DNA of 64,000 nucleotides from Marinobacter antarcticus (GTDB taxonomy: Bacteria; Pseudomonadota; Gammaproteobacteria; Pseudomonadales; Oleiphilaceae), in contig NZ_FRAQ01000001.1 in assembly GCF_900142385.1 (NCBI RefSeq), forward strand, positions 2,046,001 through 2,110,000. The letters are read 5' to 3'. This document shows positions 1 to 9,270 of the stretch, one piece after another. The notes below the pieces were generated by a model that worked only from the letters and a program-made list of their open reading frames with translations, did not search any database and was not told the DNA's origin. Within the stretch, counting starts at the first letter, position 1, and the number at the start of each line of letters is the position of its first letter. Both the position numbers and the translations under genes were made by a program.

Positions 1-1333
1 GCCGGGGAAGGTTCGGATGTATGTGTGTGGAATGACGGTTTATGACTACTGCCACCTGGGCCATGCCAGGGTGTTGGTGGCTTTTGATGTGGTAACCCGT
101 TATCTGCGCAATCGTGGGTACGATGTGACTTATGTGCGCAACATAACCGATATCGACGACAAGATTCTCCGGCGTGCTGAGGAGAACGGGGAGCCGTTTA
201 CCGATCTCACTGAGCGCATGATTGCCGCGATGCATGAGGATGAAGCCAGGCTTGGTGTGCTTTCGCCCAGTGCAGAGCCGCGGGCGACGGACTACATCGC
301 TGAGATCATCGCCATGATCAACACGCTTATTGAATCTGATCATGCCTACGCCACCGATAACGGTGACGTGTATTTTTCCGTTGAGTCGTTCGAAGGCTAC
401 GGAAAGCTCAGTAAGAAAAAGCTTGAGGATCTTCTTGCCGGAGCGCGCATCGATGTACACGAAGCCAAGCGCAGTCCGGCTGATTTTGCACTCTGGAAAG
501 CAGCCGGCGAAGGCGAGGTAAGCTGGCCGTCGCCCTGGGGCAATGGTCGCCCTGGGTGGCATATTGAATGTTCGGCCATGTCGAATCGCTGCCTGGGCGA
601 TACCTTCGACATTCATGGTGGCGGGCCGGACTTGCTGTTTCCCCACCACGAAAACGAAATTGCCCAGTCCGAATGCGCGACAGGCCACACCTTTGTAAAT
701 ACCTGGATGCATGCGGGTGCGATCCGTGTGAACAAGGAGAAAATGTCCAAGTCTTTGGGCAACTTCTTCACTATAAGGGAGATTCTGGAGCGCTATCCGC
801 CCGAAGTGGTACGCTTCTTCCTGGTTTCCAGCCACTACCGCAGCCAGGTCGATTATTCTGAAGATAACCTTGCTGAGGCGGGGCGATCTCTTGCCAGGCT
901 TTATCATGCTTTGCGTGGCATTGTGCCAGCGAACTCCGGCGATGTGCCTGAGACAGACCACGACCGGCGCTTTGTGGAGTTGATGAGCGATGACTTCAAC
1001 TGCGCCGGCGCGATTTCAGTTCTGCACGCATTGGCCAACGACATCAATCAGCACCGCCGTGAAGGCCGTGATGGCGAGGCAAAAGAAGCGGCGACCGTAA
1101 TGATCAGGCTTGGCGCAATTCTTGGCCTGTTGCAGCAGGATCCGGACGTGTTCTTCCAGGCGGATTCCGGCGGCGAATTGAGTGCAGCGGACATCGAAGC
1201 GAAAATCCAGGCTCGAGCCGGTGCCCGTAAGGCCAAGGACTTTGCCGGCGCCGACCGCATTCGTGATGAGCTGGCAGAGCAGGGTATTATTCTGGATGAT
1301 TCCCGTGAGGGAACAAACTGGCGGCGTAGCTGA
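1..1333 (+). CDS. cysS: Cysteinyl-tRNA synthetase, 5' end cut by window edge
   Basis: Class I aminoacyl-tRNA synthetase that charges tRNA-Cys in the cytoplasm. The reading frame is already open at base 2 and reads [24 protein letters not shown], which is internal to the family, so about 20 N-terminal residues lie outside the window. The HIGH-type signature is HLGH. The KMSKS signature is intact (EKMSKSLGN). The zinc ligands expected for CysRS are present: the Cys of YVCGM, the Cys of HIECSAM, and the His and Glu of [10 protein letters not shown]. The C-terminal anticodon-binding region ends at a TGA. The ATG at 17 is internal and is not the true start. Identity is secure. Confidence 0.97.
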   Translation, partial: PGKVRMYVCGMTVYDYCHLGHARVLVAFDVVTRYLRNRGYDVTYVRNITDIDDKILRRAEENGEPFTDLTERMIAAMHEDEARLGVLSPSAEPRATDYIAEIIAMINTLIESDHAYATDNGDVYFSVESFEGYGKLSKKKLEDLLAGARIDVHEAKRSPADFALWKAAGEGEVSWPSPWGNGRPGWHIECSAMSNRCLGDTFDIHGGGPDLLFPHHENEIAQSECATGHTFVNTWMHAGAIRVNKEKMSKSLGNFFTIREILERYPPEVVRFFLVSSHYRSQVDYSEDNLAEAGRSLARLYHALRGIVPANSGDVPETDHDRRFVELMSDDFNCAGAISVLHALANDINQHRREGRDGEAKEAATVMIRLGAILGLLQQDPDVFFQADSGGELSAADIEAKIQARAGARKAKDFAGADRIRDELAEQGIILDDSREGTNWRRS

Positions 1334-1366
1334 CGCTATTACCAAAGTCGTGTTGTGCTTTGGGAA

Positions 1367-1395
1367 ATGACCTTGTAGGGAATTTCCCGTACAAT
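1367..1395 (+). promoter_or_regulatory. Candidate sigma70 promoter of glcB with overlapping inverted repeat
   Basis: A -35-like ATGACC (1367-1372) and a -10-like TACAAT (1390-1395) are separated by 17 bp, about 75 bp upstream of the glcB ATG. An inverted repeat, GGGAAAT (1362-1368) and ATTTCCC (1382-1388), covers the -35 and ends just before the -10, which is a typical position for a repressor operator. The regulator cannot be named from sequence. Confidence 0.5.
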
Positions 1396-1416
1396 ACGGC
1401 CCTCGATTTTACCGAG

Positions 1417-1440
1417 CCCGACCGCTGAGCGGCTTTCGGG
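1417..1440 (+). other. Stem-loop in the glcB leader
   Basis: CCCGA (1417-1421) pairs with TCGGG (1436-1440). An inner CCGC/GCGG pairing sits around a short loop (1422-1432). The hairpin would lie in the 5' untranslated RNA between the predicted promoter and the glcB ribosome binding site (GAGGCGAAG, just before the ATG at 1470). No known riboswitch class is recognised. Confidence 0.4.
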
Positions 1441-1469
1441 ACAGGGCTAACCCACTGAGGCGAAGAACG

Positions 1470-3650
1470 ATGACAGAGCGCGTACAACTCGGCGGCATTC
1501 AGGTCGCAAAGAACTTGTATGACTTCGTGAACAACGAGGCAATTCCGGGTACCGGAGTGAATGCAGAAAAATTCTGGGCGGAATTCGACAAGATCGTTAA
1601 TGACCTGGCGCCACGGAACCGGGAGTTGCTGGCCAAGCGCGATGCTATCCAGGAAAAAATGGACAGCTGGAACCGCGACCACAAGGGTCAGAAACTGGAC
1701 ATGGCAGCCTATAAATCCTTCCTGAAGGATATCGGTTACCTGGAAGAAGAACCGGCGGATTTCCAGATTTCTACCGCCAATGTTGATCCCGAAGTCGCTA
1801 CCATGGCTGGTCCGCAGCTTGTGGTGCCGATCATGAATGCCCGCTTTGCACTGAACGCAGCCAATGCGCGCTGGGGTAGTCTGTACGATGCACTGTATGG
1901 TACCGACGCCATTTCTGAAGACAACGGTGCGGAAAAAGGCCGTGGTTACAACCCCGTGCGTGGCGCCAAGGTTATTGAGTTTGCGCGCAATCTGCTGGAT
2001 AGCTCTGCTCCGTTGGCTTCTGGCAGTCACAAAGATGCGGCCTTGTATCAGGTTGCCGGCGGCAAGCTGGTCGTAAAACTTCAGAACGGCGACGTTACCG
2101 GTCTGAGAGATGAGTCAGGTTTCGTTGGCTACACCGGTGCGGCTGATGCGCCCAACGGTATTCTTCTGGTCAAGAACGGCATGCACTTCGAGATTCAGAT
2201 CGATGCTGGCCATCCGATTGGCAAGGACGATGGAGCACACGTAAAAGACGTGTTGATGGAGTCTGCGCTGACAACCATCATGGACTGCGAAGATTCGGTT
2301 GCCGCAGTGGACGCCGACGATAAAACCCTGGCCTATAGCAACTGGCTGGGGCTGATGAAGGGCGATCTGCAAGAGACTTTCGAAAAAGGCGGCGAACGCC
2401 TGACCCGTAAAATGAACCCGGATCGCGAATACACAGCGCCAGACGGCAGCCAGCTGAAGCTGAAAGGCCGCAGCCTGATGTTTATCCGTAACGTTGGTCA
2501 CCTGATGACCAACCCGGCCATTCTGCTGAAGGATGGCTCTGAGGTTCCTGAAGGCCTGATGGACGGCATCTTTACCGGGCTGATTGCCATTCACGACCTC
2601 AAAGGTGGCGGCCGCCTCCAGAACAGCACTACGGGCTCTGTGTATATCGTAAAGCCGAAGATGCACGGCCCTGAAGAAGTTGCGTTTACCAATGAGTTCT
2701 TCGGTCGTGTTGAAGATGCTCTTGGTCTGCCGCGTTTCACTCTGAAAGTCGGCATTATGGACGAGGAGCGCCGTACCACGGTGAACCTGAAAGCCTGCAT
2801 TCATGCTGCCAAGGATCGTGCCGTGTTCATCAACACCGGCTTTCTGGATCGCACCGGCGATGAAATGCACACTTCCATGGAGCTTGGGCCGTTCATTCGC
2901 AAGGGCGAGATGAAGCAGGCTGCATGGATTGGTGCTTACGAGCAGTGGAACGTCGATATTGGCCTGGAGACGGGTTTCCGTGGCGTTGCCCAGATAGGTA
3001 AGGGCATGTGGGCCATGCCAGATTTGATGGCAGACATGCTGGTGCAGAAAATCGGTCATCCGAAAGCGGGTGCTAACACGGCATGGGTGCCTTCGCCCAC
3101 GGCTGCAACCCTGCACGCTACCCATTATCACCAGGTGTCTGTGGCAGAGATCCAGAAGAATCTGGAGAGTCGTGCCCGCGCTAACCTGGATGACATCCTT
3201 ACCGTGCCGGTTATGGAAGATCCGTCCAAGCTGACCGAGACGGATATCCAGCAGGAGCTGGATAACAATGCTCAGGGTATTCTTGGTTATGTGGTGCGCT
3301 GGATAGACAGTGGTGTTGGTTGTTCCAAGGTTCCGGACATTAACGATGTCGGCCTTATGGAAGATCGAGCTACCCTGCGTATCTCATCGCAGCATCTTGC
3401 GAACTGGCTGTATCACGGTATTTGCACGAAGGCGCAGGTTGAAGAAACCATGAAGCGTATGGCGCGGGTTGTTGATAAGCAGAACGCCAATGATCCGACC
3501 TACCGGGCTATGGCGCCGAACTTTGCTGACAGCATTGCGTTCCAGGCAGCCATGGATCTGGTTCTGAAAGGCCGCGAGCAGCCGAATGGCTACACCGAGC
3601 CGCTGCTGCATGCTTATCGCCTGAAGGCGAAAGAGAAGTTCCATCAGTAA
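1470..3650 (+). CDS. glcB: Malate synthase G
   Basis: Condenses glyoxylate with acetyl-CoA to give malate (glyoxylate/glycolate use); a monomeric cytoplasmic enzyme. The product is 726 residues, as expected for the large G isoform and longer than the roughly 530-residue A form. Family stretches include [51 protein letters not shown] and a catalytic-side segment [18 protein letters not shown]. The start ATG at 1470 has a purine-rich GAGGCGAAG upstream. The gene stands alone between cysS and a terminator, with its own leader, so it is probably transcribed separately. No isocitrate lyase gene is in this window. Confidence 0.97.
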   Translation: MTERVQLGGIQVAKNLYDFVNNEAIPGTGVNAEKFWAEFDKIVNDLAPRNRELLAKRDAIQEKMDSWNRDHKGQKLDMAAYKSFLKDIGYLEEEPADFQISTANVDPEVATMAGPQLVVPIMNARFALNAANARWGSLYDALYGTDAISEDNGAEKGRGYNPVRGAKVIEFARNLLDSSAPLASGSHKDAALYQVAGGKLVVKLQNGDVTGLRDESGFVGYTGAADAPNGILLVKNGMHFEIQIDAGHPIGKDDGAHVKDVLMESALTTIMDCEDSVAAVDADDKTLAYSNWLGLMKGDLQETFEKGGERLTRKMNPDREYTAPDGSQLKLKGRSLMFIRNVGHLMTNPAILLKDGSEVPEGLMDGIFTGLIAIHDLKGGGRLQNSTTGSVYIVKPKMHGPEEVAFTNEFFGRVEDALGLPRFTLKVGIMDEERRTTVNLKACIHAAKDRAVFINTGFLDRTGDEMHTSMELGPFIRKGEMKQAAWIGAYEQWNVDIGLETGFRGVAQIGKGMWAMPDLMADMLVQKIGHPKAGANTAWVPSPTAATLHATHYHQVSVAEIQKNLESRARANLDDILTVPVMEDPSKLTETDIQQELDNNAQGILGYVVRWIDSGVGCSKVPDINDVGLMEDRATLRISSQHLANWLYHGICTKAQVEETMKRMARVVDKQNANDPTYRAMAPNFADSIAFQAAMDLVLKGREQPNGYTEPLLHAYRLKAKEKFHQ

Positions 3651-3664
3651 TATCGACCGCAAAT

Positions 3665-3690
3665 AAAAAACCCGCTTCGGCGGGTTTTTT
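3665..3690. terminator. Two-way Rho-independent terminator between glcB and folD
   Basis: The stem CCCGC/GCGGG with a TTCG tetraloop is flanked by an A-run on the left and a T-run on the right. It can therefore stop transcription of glcB from the left and folD from the right. Confidence 0.93.
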
Positions 3691-3722
3691 ATGGCTGCTC
3701 TATTATCTGAAGTGCGGTTTAA

Positions 3723-4580
3723 TCACTCACTGTGTAGTTCATTCGCCGCATACAGGGTGTTTTGCAGGAGTGTTGCAATGGTCATTGGGCCAACACCACC
3801 CGGCACGGGCGTAATGTATGCAGCCCGCTCTGAAGCGGCTTCAAAATCAACGTCGCCCTGCAGCTTGCCGTTCTCCATGCGATTGATGCCCACATCAATT
3901 ACTGTGGCGCCAGGCTTAACCCATTCACCCTTGATCAGACCAGGTTTACCCACAGCGGCAATCAGGATGTCGGCGTCACGAACATATCTTTCCAGATCCG
4001 GTGTAAAACGATGACATACGGTGGTGGTTGCGCCTTTGAGCAACAGTTCCATGATCATGGGGCGGCCTACGATGTTGGACGCGCCCACAACCACTGCGTG
4101 CTGGCCTTTATAAGGGGTGTTGATGCTGTCCAGCAGGGTTATCACACCTGCGGGAGTACAGGGTCTGAGAGCGGGCTGACGCTGTACCAGGCGACCGATG
4201 TTATACGGGTGAAAGCCATCCACATCCTTATCAGGGCGGATTTTCAAAAGAATGGGGTCTGCGTCCAGATGGCTGGGTAGTGGCAGTTGTACCAGTATTC
4301 CATCTACCAGGGGGTTTTCGTTCAGCTCATCAACCAGTGCTTCCAGAGCTTGCTGGGATGTATCTGCAGGCAGGTCGTAGGAGAGCGAGAGAATACCTGC
4401 GGCGTCGCAGGCTTTGCGCTTGTTACCCACATATACTTCAGAGGCGGGATCCTTTCCCACCAGTACCACGGCCAGGCCCGGCGCTCGCAGCCCCTTTCTG
4501 GTGCGGGCTTCTACGCCGGATGCGACCTGTTGTCTGACTGCGGCGGCAATTTCTTTTCCATTGATCAGTTTGGCGCTCAT
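3723..4580 (-). CDS. folD: Bifunctional methylene-THF dehydrogenase / methenyl-THF cyclohydrolase
   Basis: Interconverts 5,10-methylene-, methenyl- and 10-formyl-tetrahydrofolate using NADP in the cytoplasm. The product is 285 residues from the chosen start [13 protein letters not shown] longer reading (ATG at 4634) adds 18 residues not typical of FolD. Visible family motifs are [15 protein letters not shown], the substrate-binding [14 protein letters not shown], and the Rossmann segment [17 protein letters not shown]; the C-terminus carries [15 protein letters not shown]. It is convergent with glcB and shares the terminator at 3665-3690. Identity is secure. Confidence 0.97.
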   Translation of the reverse strand: MSAKLINGKEIAAAVRQQVASGVEARTRKGLRAPGLAVVLVGKDPASEVYVGNKRKACDAAGILSLSYDLPADTSQQALEALVDELNENPLVDGILVQLPLPSHLDADPILLKIRPDKDVDGFHPYNIGRLVQRQPALRPCTPAGVITLLDSINTPYKGQHAVVVGASNIVGRPMIMELLLKGATTTVCHRFTPDLERYVRDADILIAAVGKPGLIKGEWVKPGATVIDVGINRMENGKLQGDVDFEAASERAAYITPVPGGVGPMTIATLLQNTLYAANELHSE

Positions 4581-4738
4581 GATTCGTCTTGTCGGTTGGG
4601 CATTGGTAAAATAAGAGAGAGTAGATTGTCTCACGCTTGCGGCTCAACTCCAATTGGCGAACGGCTGTTTAAAGGTATGCGATCTGTGGGGATATTGGAT
4701 TGAAGCAGCTGATTTGTGAGAGAAATTGATTTTCCCTG

Positions 4739-4767
4739 TTGACGGAACCATTTGTCGGCGTTAATAT
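4739..4767 (+). promoter_or_regulatory. Promoter of the tRNA operon with GC-rich discriminator
   Basis: A -35 TTGACG (4739-4744), a 17-bp spacer and a -10 TAATAT (4762-4767) are followed immediately by GCGCGCC (4768-4774). A GC-rich block after the -10 is the classic discriminator of stable-RNA promoters under ppGpp/DksA stringent control. The first tRNA begins about 40 bp downstream. Confidence 0.8.
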
Positions 4768-4807
4768 GCGCGCCACTTTGCTGATGCAACATATTGTTCA
4801 GTTCAGA

Positions 4808-4884
4808 CGGGGTATAGCGCAGCCTGGTAGCGCGCCTGCTTTGGGAGCAGGATGTCGGGAGTTCGAATCTCTCTACCCCGACCA
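4808..4884 (+). tRNA. tRNA-Pro (anticodon UGG)
   Basis: The acceptor arm CGGGGTA pairs with TACCCCG, followed by discriminator A and an encoded CCA. The anticodon loop is TTTGGGA, giving anticodon TGG, closed by CCTGC/GCAGG. The T-arm contains GTTCGAATC. Length is 77 nt. It is the first gene of a four-tRNA operon. Confidence 0.97.
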
Positions 4885-4916
4885 TTTTCTGAATGTTCAG
4901 CTAGGCGAACGGTCAA

Positions 4917-4993
4917 GCGCCCGTAGCTCAGCTGGATAGAGCATCGGCCTTCTAAGCCGAGGGTCGCAGGTTCGAGTCCTGCCGGGCGCGCCA
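4917..4993 (+). tRNA. tRNA-Arg (anticodon UCU)
   Basis: The acceptor arm GCGCCCG pairs with CGGGCGC, discriminator G, with encoded CCA. The anticodon loop CTTCTAA gives TCT, closed by TCGGC/GCCGA. The T-arm contains GTTCGAGTC. It is the second gene of the operon, 32 bp after tRNA-Pro. Confidence 0.97.
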
Positions 4994-5079
4994 TTAAAGC
5001 CGCCGGCTTGATCGGGATCGCAGACAGCAAAGTCGAAGGTCAGTTTTTGTCGAATGTGCCGCAAGGTATATCCCGATGT

Positions 5080-5156
5080 GGTGGGCGTAGCTCAGTTGGT
5101 AGAGCTCAGGATTGTGACTCCTGCGGTCGAGGGTTCGATCCCCTTCGTCCACCCCA
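5080..5156 (+). tRNA. tRNA-His (anticodon GUG)
   Basis: The extra G(-1) characteristic of tRNA-His is at 5080, opposite discriminator C at 5153. The acceptor GTGGGCG pairs with CGTCCAC (one G-U wobble), with encoded CCA. The anticodon loop TTGTGAC gives GTG. It is the third gene of the operon. Confidence 0.97.
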
Positions 5157-5230
5157 ATTTTTAAAGTGTTTTCCGCATTTTCCAGGTGTCATGACTGTTG
5201 CGGTTGACGCTCTGTTTTATCAGGTTTTTA

Positions 5231-5315
5231 GCTCCGGTGGTGGAATTGGTAGACACGATAGGTTTAGGTCCTGTTGCCGCAAGGTGTGGGGGTTCAAGTC
5301 CCTCCCGGAGTACCA
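5231..5315 (+). tRNA. tRNA-Leu (anticodon UAG)
   Basis: A class II tRNA of 85 nt with a variable-arm stem (TTGCCGCAAGGTG region). The acceptor GCTCCGG pairs with CCGGAGT (G-U at the first pair), discriminator A, with encoded CCA. The anticodon loop TTTAGGT gives TAG. It is the last gene of the operon. Confidence 0.96.
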
Positions 5316-5319
5316 CTTT

Positions 5320-5353
5320 AAAGGCCCTTAGATACTTTCTAACGGCCTTTTTT
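5320..5353 (+). terminator. Rho-independent terminator of the tRNA operon
   Basis: AAAGGCC with TTAG on the 5' side pairs with CTAA and GGCCTTT on the 3' side (one mismatch pair), ending in six T residues. It lies five bases after the tRNA-Leu CCA. Confidence 0.88.
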
Positions 5354-5611
5354 ATTTGGGAGCAGGCAGGGTGCTAGTAAACGCCTTTAACGACCCCCTT
5401 TGTTTTTTTCTTTTTGCCCCCAACTCCTTCCTTAAGTCGTCGTTGTAATCACAAACTCTGAAACTACCCGTGGCAGATGATTCTCTCGTCATAGCAAACC
5501 GTGATAAACTATCGGCTTTTAATTTTGGGTCTTTTCCGAGGAAACTGCTCAGGAATGGACTTTTGGTTTTAATTTCATTCATATACCGAACCCGAAATTT
5601 GAGGATCTTCC
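5354..5611 (+). promoter_or_regulatory. Intergenic leader of trigger factor
   Basis: No gene is seen in these 258 bases. A weak sigma70-like pair is present: TTCTCT (5481-5486) and TAAACT (5505-5510), 18 bp apart. Transcription would then run through an A/T-rich leader to the tig ribosome binding site (GAGGATCTTCC before the ATG). The promoter assignment is tentative. Confidence 0.35.
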
Positions 5612-6916
5612 ATGCAAGTGTCTGTAGAAACGACCTCCAACATCGAGCGTCGCATGACGATTGGTGTGCCCGCCCAGGAAATTGATCAGGCGGTTCAGAA
5701 ACGCCTGCAGGAAACCGCGCGTACTGTGCGCCTTAATGGTTTCCGCCCCGGGAAGGTGCCCATGAGCGTGGTCAAGCGTCGTTTCGGTGACAGCGTGCGC
5801 CAGGAAATCGTAGGCGAGATCATGCGCGACAACTACATCAAGGCACTGCAGGAACAGGATATTAACCCTGCGGGCTGGCCCAAGCTTGAGCCCAAGACAA
5901 TGGAAGAAGGCAAGGATCTCGAATTCGTTGCCATCTTTGAAGTTCTTCCCGAAATTGTATTGGGTGATCTGAGCAAGATCTCCATCGAAAAGCTGAGCTC
6001 CGAGATCACCGACAAGGATATCGACACCATGATCGATAACCTGCGTCGTCAGCAGGCCACCATGAAGTCCGTCAAGCGCAAGTCCAAGAACAAGGACGTG
6101 TTGACCATCGACTTCAAGGGCTCTATCGACGGCGAAGAGTTTGAGGGCGGCTCCGCTGAAGGCCACAAACTTACCCTGGGTTCTGATCAGATGATTCCCG
6201 GCTTCGAAAAGGCCATCGTTGGCGGCAAGGCCGGCGAAGAGCTTGATATTGAAGTGACTTTCCCCGAGGACTATCACAACGAAGACCTCAAAGGTAAGCC
6301 TGCAAAGTTTGATATCACGATTCACGAAGTTGAAGAGCCGCAGCTGCCTGAGCTGAATGCCGAATTCTTCAGCAAGTTCGGTATTGAAGCTGAAGACGAA
6401 GCCGCCTTCCGTGAAGAAGTGAAGAAAAATATGGAGCGCGAGCTCAAGCAGGCTGTGTCTAACAAGGTCAAGAACGACGTTGTAGACGGTCTTCTGGAAA
6501 CGACTGAAGTCGACATTCCAGCAACTCTGTCTGACCAGGAAATCGATCGTCTGCGCAAGGAAGCTGTTGAGCGCTTCGGCGGTCAGGTGGATTTCCAGCA
6601 GTTGCCGAAGGAAATCTTCCAGGAACAGGCTGAGCGTCGTGTGAAAACCGGCCTGCTGTTTCAGGAAGTCGTTAAGGTTAATGACCTGAAAGTAGATCCG
6701 GCCAAGGTTGACGAAAAGATCCAGGAGATCGCGTCAACGTATGAACAGCCAGACGAAGTTATTGCGCACTTCAGCGGTAACGCGGAGCAGAAGAGCCAGA
6801 TCGAGTCTTCTGTGCTGGAAGATCAGGTTGTTGACTATGTGCTGTCTCAGGCTACGGTCACGGAAAAGAAGGTCAAGTACGAAGAAGCCATTCAGGCAGG
6901 GCAACCTCAGCGCTGA
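5612..6916 (+). CDS. tig: Trigger factor (ribosome-bound chaperone, peptidyl-prolyl isomerase)
   Basis: Binds at the ribosome exit tunnel through L23 and shields nascent chains; also has PPIase activity. The product is 434 residues, the usual length. The N-terminal ribosome-binding domain carries the signature GFRPGKVPMSVVKRRFG (about residues 43-59). The FKBP-like PPIase domain follows at about 155-245 (LTIDFKGSIDGEEFEGG, then LGSDQMIPGFEKAIVGG), then the long helical C-terminal domain. The ribosome binding site GAGGATC precedes the ATG. The tig-clpP-clpX-lon order is widespread in Proteobacteria and links chaperone and protease functions. Confidence 0.98.
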   Translation: MQVSVETTSNIERRMTIGVPAQEIDQAVQKRLQETARTVRLNGFRPGKVPMSVVKRRFGDSVRQEIVGEIMRDNYIKALQEQDINPAGWPKLEPKTMEEGKDLEFVAIFEVLPEIVLGDLSKISIEKLSSEITDKDIDTMIDNLRRQQATMKSVKRKSKNKDVLTIDFKGSIDGEEFEGGSAEGHKLTLGSDQMIPGFEKAIVGGKAGEELDIEVTFPEDYHNEDLKGKPAKFDITIHEVEEPQLPELNAEFFSKFGIEAEDEAAFREEVKKNMERELKQAVSNKVKNDVVDGLLETTEVDIPATLSDQEIDRLRKEAVERFGGQVDFQQLPKEIFQEQAERRVKTGLLFQEVVKVNDLKVDPAKVDEKIQEIASTYEQPDEVIAHFSGNAEQKSQIESSVLEDQVVDYVLSQATVTEKKVKYEEAIQAGQPQR

Positions 6917-6977
6917 TATTGACAGCGTGGCAAGGCCGGGGGCGGATCAGCTTCCGGCCATGCTTGCCGAACAGTTT

Positions 6978-7004
6978 TAACAGCCGGCGTGTCCGGCTGT
7001 TTTC
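6978..7004 (+). terminator. Terminator-like hairpin after tig
   Basis: AACAGCCGG (6979-6987) pairs with CCGGCTGTT (6993-7001) around a 5-base loop. An interrupted T-rich tail (TTTTCATCTTT) follows. It probably separates tig from clpP, perhaps incompletely. Confidence 0.7.
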
Positions 7005-7103
7005 ATCTTTGCTTGTGGCTGGCAAAGTATAGGGTGCAAGAATACTGAAGATGCCGTGGTTTAAAGCCACGCCCCATTTGTCCATAAGGAGTTCAGGCGC
7101 ATC

Positions 7104-7739
7104 ATGACGCAGAAACCAATCGATGGTTCCGCAGTGGATACCAGGTCCGCCCTGGTGCCGATGGTTATCGAGCAGACTGCTCGCGGGGAGCGCTCGTTCG
7201 ATATTTATTCCCGTTTGCTCAAAGAGCGGGTGATCTTCATGGTTGGGCAGGTAGAAGATCACATGGCTAACCTGATCGTGGCGCAGCTTCTGTTCCTGGA
7301 ATCTGAAAACCCGGATAAAGACATTCATTTGTATATCAATAGCCCTGGTGGCTCTGTGTCAGCGGGCATGTCCATTTACGACACCATGCAGTTTATCAAG
7401 CCCGATGTCTCAACCTTGTGTGTGGGACAGGCTGCCAGTATGGGCGCGTTCCTGCTGGCCGGCGGCGCTGCTGGGAAGAGGGCCTGCCTGCCCAATTCGC
7501 GCGTAATGATTCACCAGCCTCTGGGTGGTTATCGGGGCCAGGCGACGGATATTGAGATCCATACCCGCGAAATCCTCAAGATCCGCCATACTCTGAACTC
7601 TATTCTGGCCTACCACACTGGTCAGGACCTGAAAACTATCTCCAAGGACACGGATCGTGACAATTTCATGGATCCGACTCAGGCAAAAGAGTACGGGCTG
7701 ATTGACTCGATACTTGATAAGCGCGTACCGAATAAATAA
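7104..7739 (+). CDS. clpP: ATP-dependent Clp protease proteolytic subunit
   Basis: Serine protease that forms the double-heptamer chamber fed by ClpX or ClpA. The product is 211 residues. The catalytic triad is visible as Ser112 (QAASMGA), His137 (RVMIHQP) and Asp186 (TDRDNF). The oxyanion glycine loop [10 protein letters not shown] is at about 79-88. A short N-terminal propeptide of the usual kind precedes the mature start region. AAGGAG lies 12 bases before the ATG. It is followed by clpX after 77 bp, so clpP-clpX is a likely operon. Confidence 0.98.
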   Translation: MTQKPIDGSAVDTRSALVPMVIEQTARGERSFDIYSRLLKERVIFMVGQVEDHMANLIVAQLLFLESENPDKDIHLYINSPGGSVSAGMSIYDTMQFIKPDVSTLCVGQAASMGAFLLAGGAAGKRACLPNSRVMIHQPLGGYRGQATDIEIHTREILKIRHTLNSILAYHTGQDLKTISKDTDRDNFMDPTQAKEYGLIDSILDKRVPNK

Positions 7740-7816
7740 TACTGGTAATAATTGCATCACCCTGGCCGGCGTATGGGTATCTGAAGCGCCGGCAAAACGA
7801 GATCAGAGGTATTTCA

Positions 7817-9100
7817 ATGGCAGATGAAAGAAACGGCAGAGGCGACGATAACGGCAAGTTGCTCTACTGCTCGTTTTGTGGAAAGAGCCAGCATGAAGTC
7901 CGTAAGCTCATTGCAGGGCCTTCGGTGTTCATCTGCGACGAGTGCGTCGACCTGTGCAACGATATTATCCGTGAAGAGATTCAGGAGAACGCACAGGAGG
8001 AGCCGAGTGATCGTCTTCCGACGCCGGCTGAAATCCGCAATACGCTTGATGAGTATGTCATCGGTCAGGATCGCGCCAAGGTTGTACTTGCGGTAGCGGT
8101 TTACAATCATTATAAGCGCCTCCGGTACGGTGAAGGGAAGGCCGATGTTGAGCTTGGCAAGAGTAATATTCTGCTGATCGGCCCGACGGGCAGTGGTAAG
8201 ACCTTGCTTGCAGAGACTCTGGCCAGAATGCTCAACGTGCCCTTTACCATCGCCGACGCCACAACGCTCACCGAAGCAGGCTACGTGGGTGAAGATGTTG
8301 AGAACATCATCCAGAAACTGCTTCAGAAGTGTGACTACGATGTAGATAAAGCCCAGCGGGGCATTGTTTATATTGATGAGATCGACAAGATTTCACGTAA
8401 GTCGGACAACCCGTCAATTACTCGCGATGTGTCGGGTGAGGGTGTTCAGCAGGCTCTGCTGAAGTTGATCGAGGGTACGGTGGCCTCAGTACCTCCCCAA
8501 GGTGGACGTAAGCATCCGCAGCAGGAATTTTTGCAGGTTGATACCGGCAACATGCTGTTCATCTGCGGTGGGGCGTTCGCGGGCCTGGACAAAGTGATCC
8601 GCGATCGCACTGAAAAGAGCAGTATCGGTTTTTCAGCCGCTGTTACCAGCCGGGACGACTCTAAAAATACTGGAGATGTCATCAAGAACGTGGAGACGGA
8701 AGATTTGGTCAAGTATGGCCTGATCCCCGAATTTGTTGGCCGTCTGCCGGTAATTGCGACACTCAATGAGCTTGATGAAGATGCACTTGTGCAGATTCTC
8801 ACGGAACCGAAAAACTCTCTGACCAAGCAGTATCAGAAATTGTTCGACATGGAAGGTGTAGAACTTGATTTCCGGGACGAGGCGTTGCGTGCCGTTGCCA
8901 GCAAGGCTCTGGAGCGTAAAACCGGCGCCCGTGGTCTGCGCTCGATCATGGAAGCTACCTTGCTCGACACCATGTACCAGATTCCGTCGGAGCATGATAT
9001 TTCCAAGGTTGTGATTGATGAGAGCGTCATTAAGGGCGATTCAGAACCGTTCAAGATATACGCGAACACCGATCACGCCAAAGCTGTGCCGGACGACTGA
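7817..9100 (+). CDS. clpX: ATP-dependent Clp protease ATP-binding subunit ClpX
   Basis: AAA+ unfoldase that recognises tagged substrates (for example ssrA-tagged chains) and feeds them to ClpP. The product is 427 residues. The N-terminal C4 zinc-binding domain has Cys18, Cys21, Cys40 and Cys43. Walker A is [13 protein letters not shown], Walker B is IVYIDEID, and the sensor/arginine-finger region holds the PEFVGRLPV stretch. AGAGG precedes the ATG. It ends shortly before a strong terminator, closing the clpPX unit. Confidence 0.98.
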   Translation: MADERNGRGDDNGKLLYCSFCGKSQHEVRKLIAGPSVFICDECVDLCNDIIREEIQENAQEEPSDRLPTPAEIRNTLDEYVIGQDRAKVVLAVAVYNHYKRLRYGEGKADVELGKSNILLIGPTGSGKTLLAETLARMLNVPFTIADATTLTEAGYVGEDVENIIQKLLQKCDYDVDKAQRGIVYIDEIDKISRKSDNPSITRDVSGEGVQQALLKLIEGTVASVPPQGGRKHPQQEFLQVDTGNMLFICGGAFAGLDKVIRDRTEKSSIGFSAAVTSRDDSKNTGDVIKNVETEDLVKYGLIPEFVGRLPVIATLNELDEDALVQILTEPKNSLTKQYQKLFDMEGVELDFRDEALRAVASKALERKTGARGLRSIMEATLLDTMYQIPSEHDISKVVIDESVIKGDSEPFKIYANTDHAKAVPDD

Positions 9101-9124
9101 TTGGTCTGTCACTGCTGTAGGATA

Positions 9125-9158
9125 AACAAAAAAGGGGCGGGAACGCCCCTTTTTTGTT
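9125..9158 (+). terminator. Rho-independent terminator after clpX
   Basis: AACAAAAAAGGGGCG pairs with CGCCCCTTTTTTGTT around a GGAA loop. It is a near-perfect symmetric stem with a T-run, so it may act in both directions. Confidence 0.93.
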
Positions 9159-9203
9159 GGTTTGTATCAGCAGGGCCATACGCTGTGTTGTTTGGTAAAA
9201 ATA

Positions 9204-9230
9204 TTGCAATTCCAGCAGCCGCCCCAATGA
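9204..9230 (+). promoter_or_regulatory. Candidate heat-shock (sigma32) promoter of lon
   Basis: TTGCAA (9204-9209) and CCCCAATGA (9222-9230), 12 bp apart, resemble the sigma32 consensus (CTTGAAA and CCCCATNT). They sit about 40 bp before the lon ATG. lon is a known heat-shock gene in related bacteria. The -35 match is partial. Confidence 0.4.
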
Positions 9231-9270
9231 AGGGTGATATGCTGAATGAAACCCCGTCAGAGGATTCCTT

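Noticed and set aside
2115..3131. 338-residue open frame on the minus strand
   Set aside because: Antisense shadow of glcB with no recognisable domain and no ribosome binding site.
4803..5331. Small open frames over the tRNA genes
   Set aside because: The bases are fully explained by four tRNAs with CCA ends; the peptides are tRNA read as protein.
6919..6924. TTGACA just after tig as a clpP promoter
   Set aside because: No -10-like hexamer lies at the right distance and a terminator-like hairpin follows before clpP.
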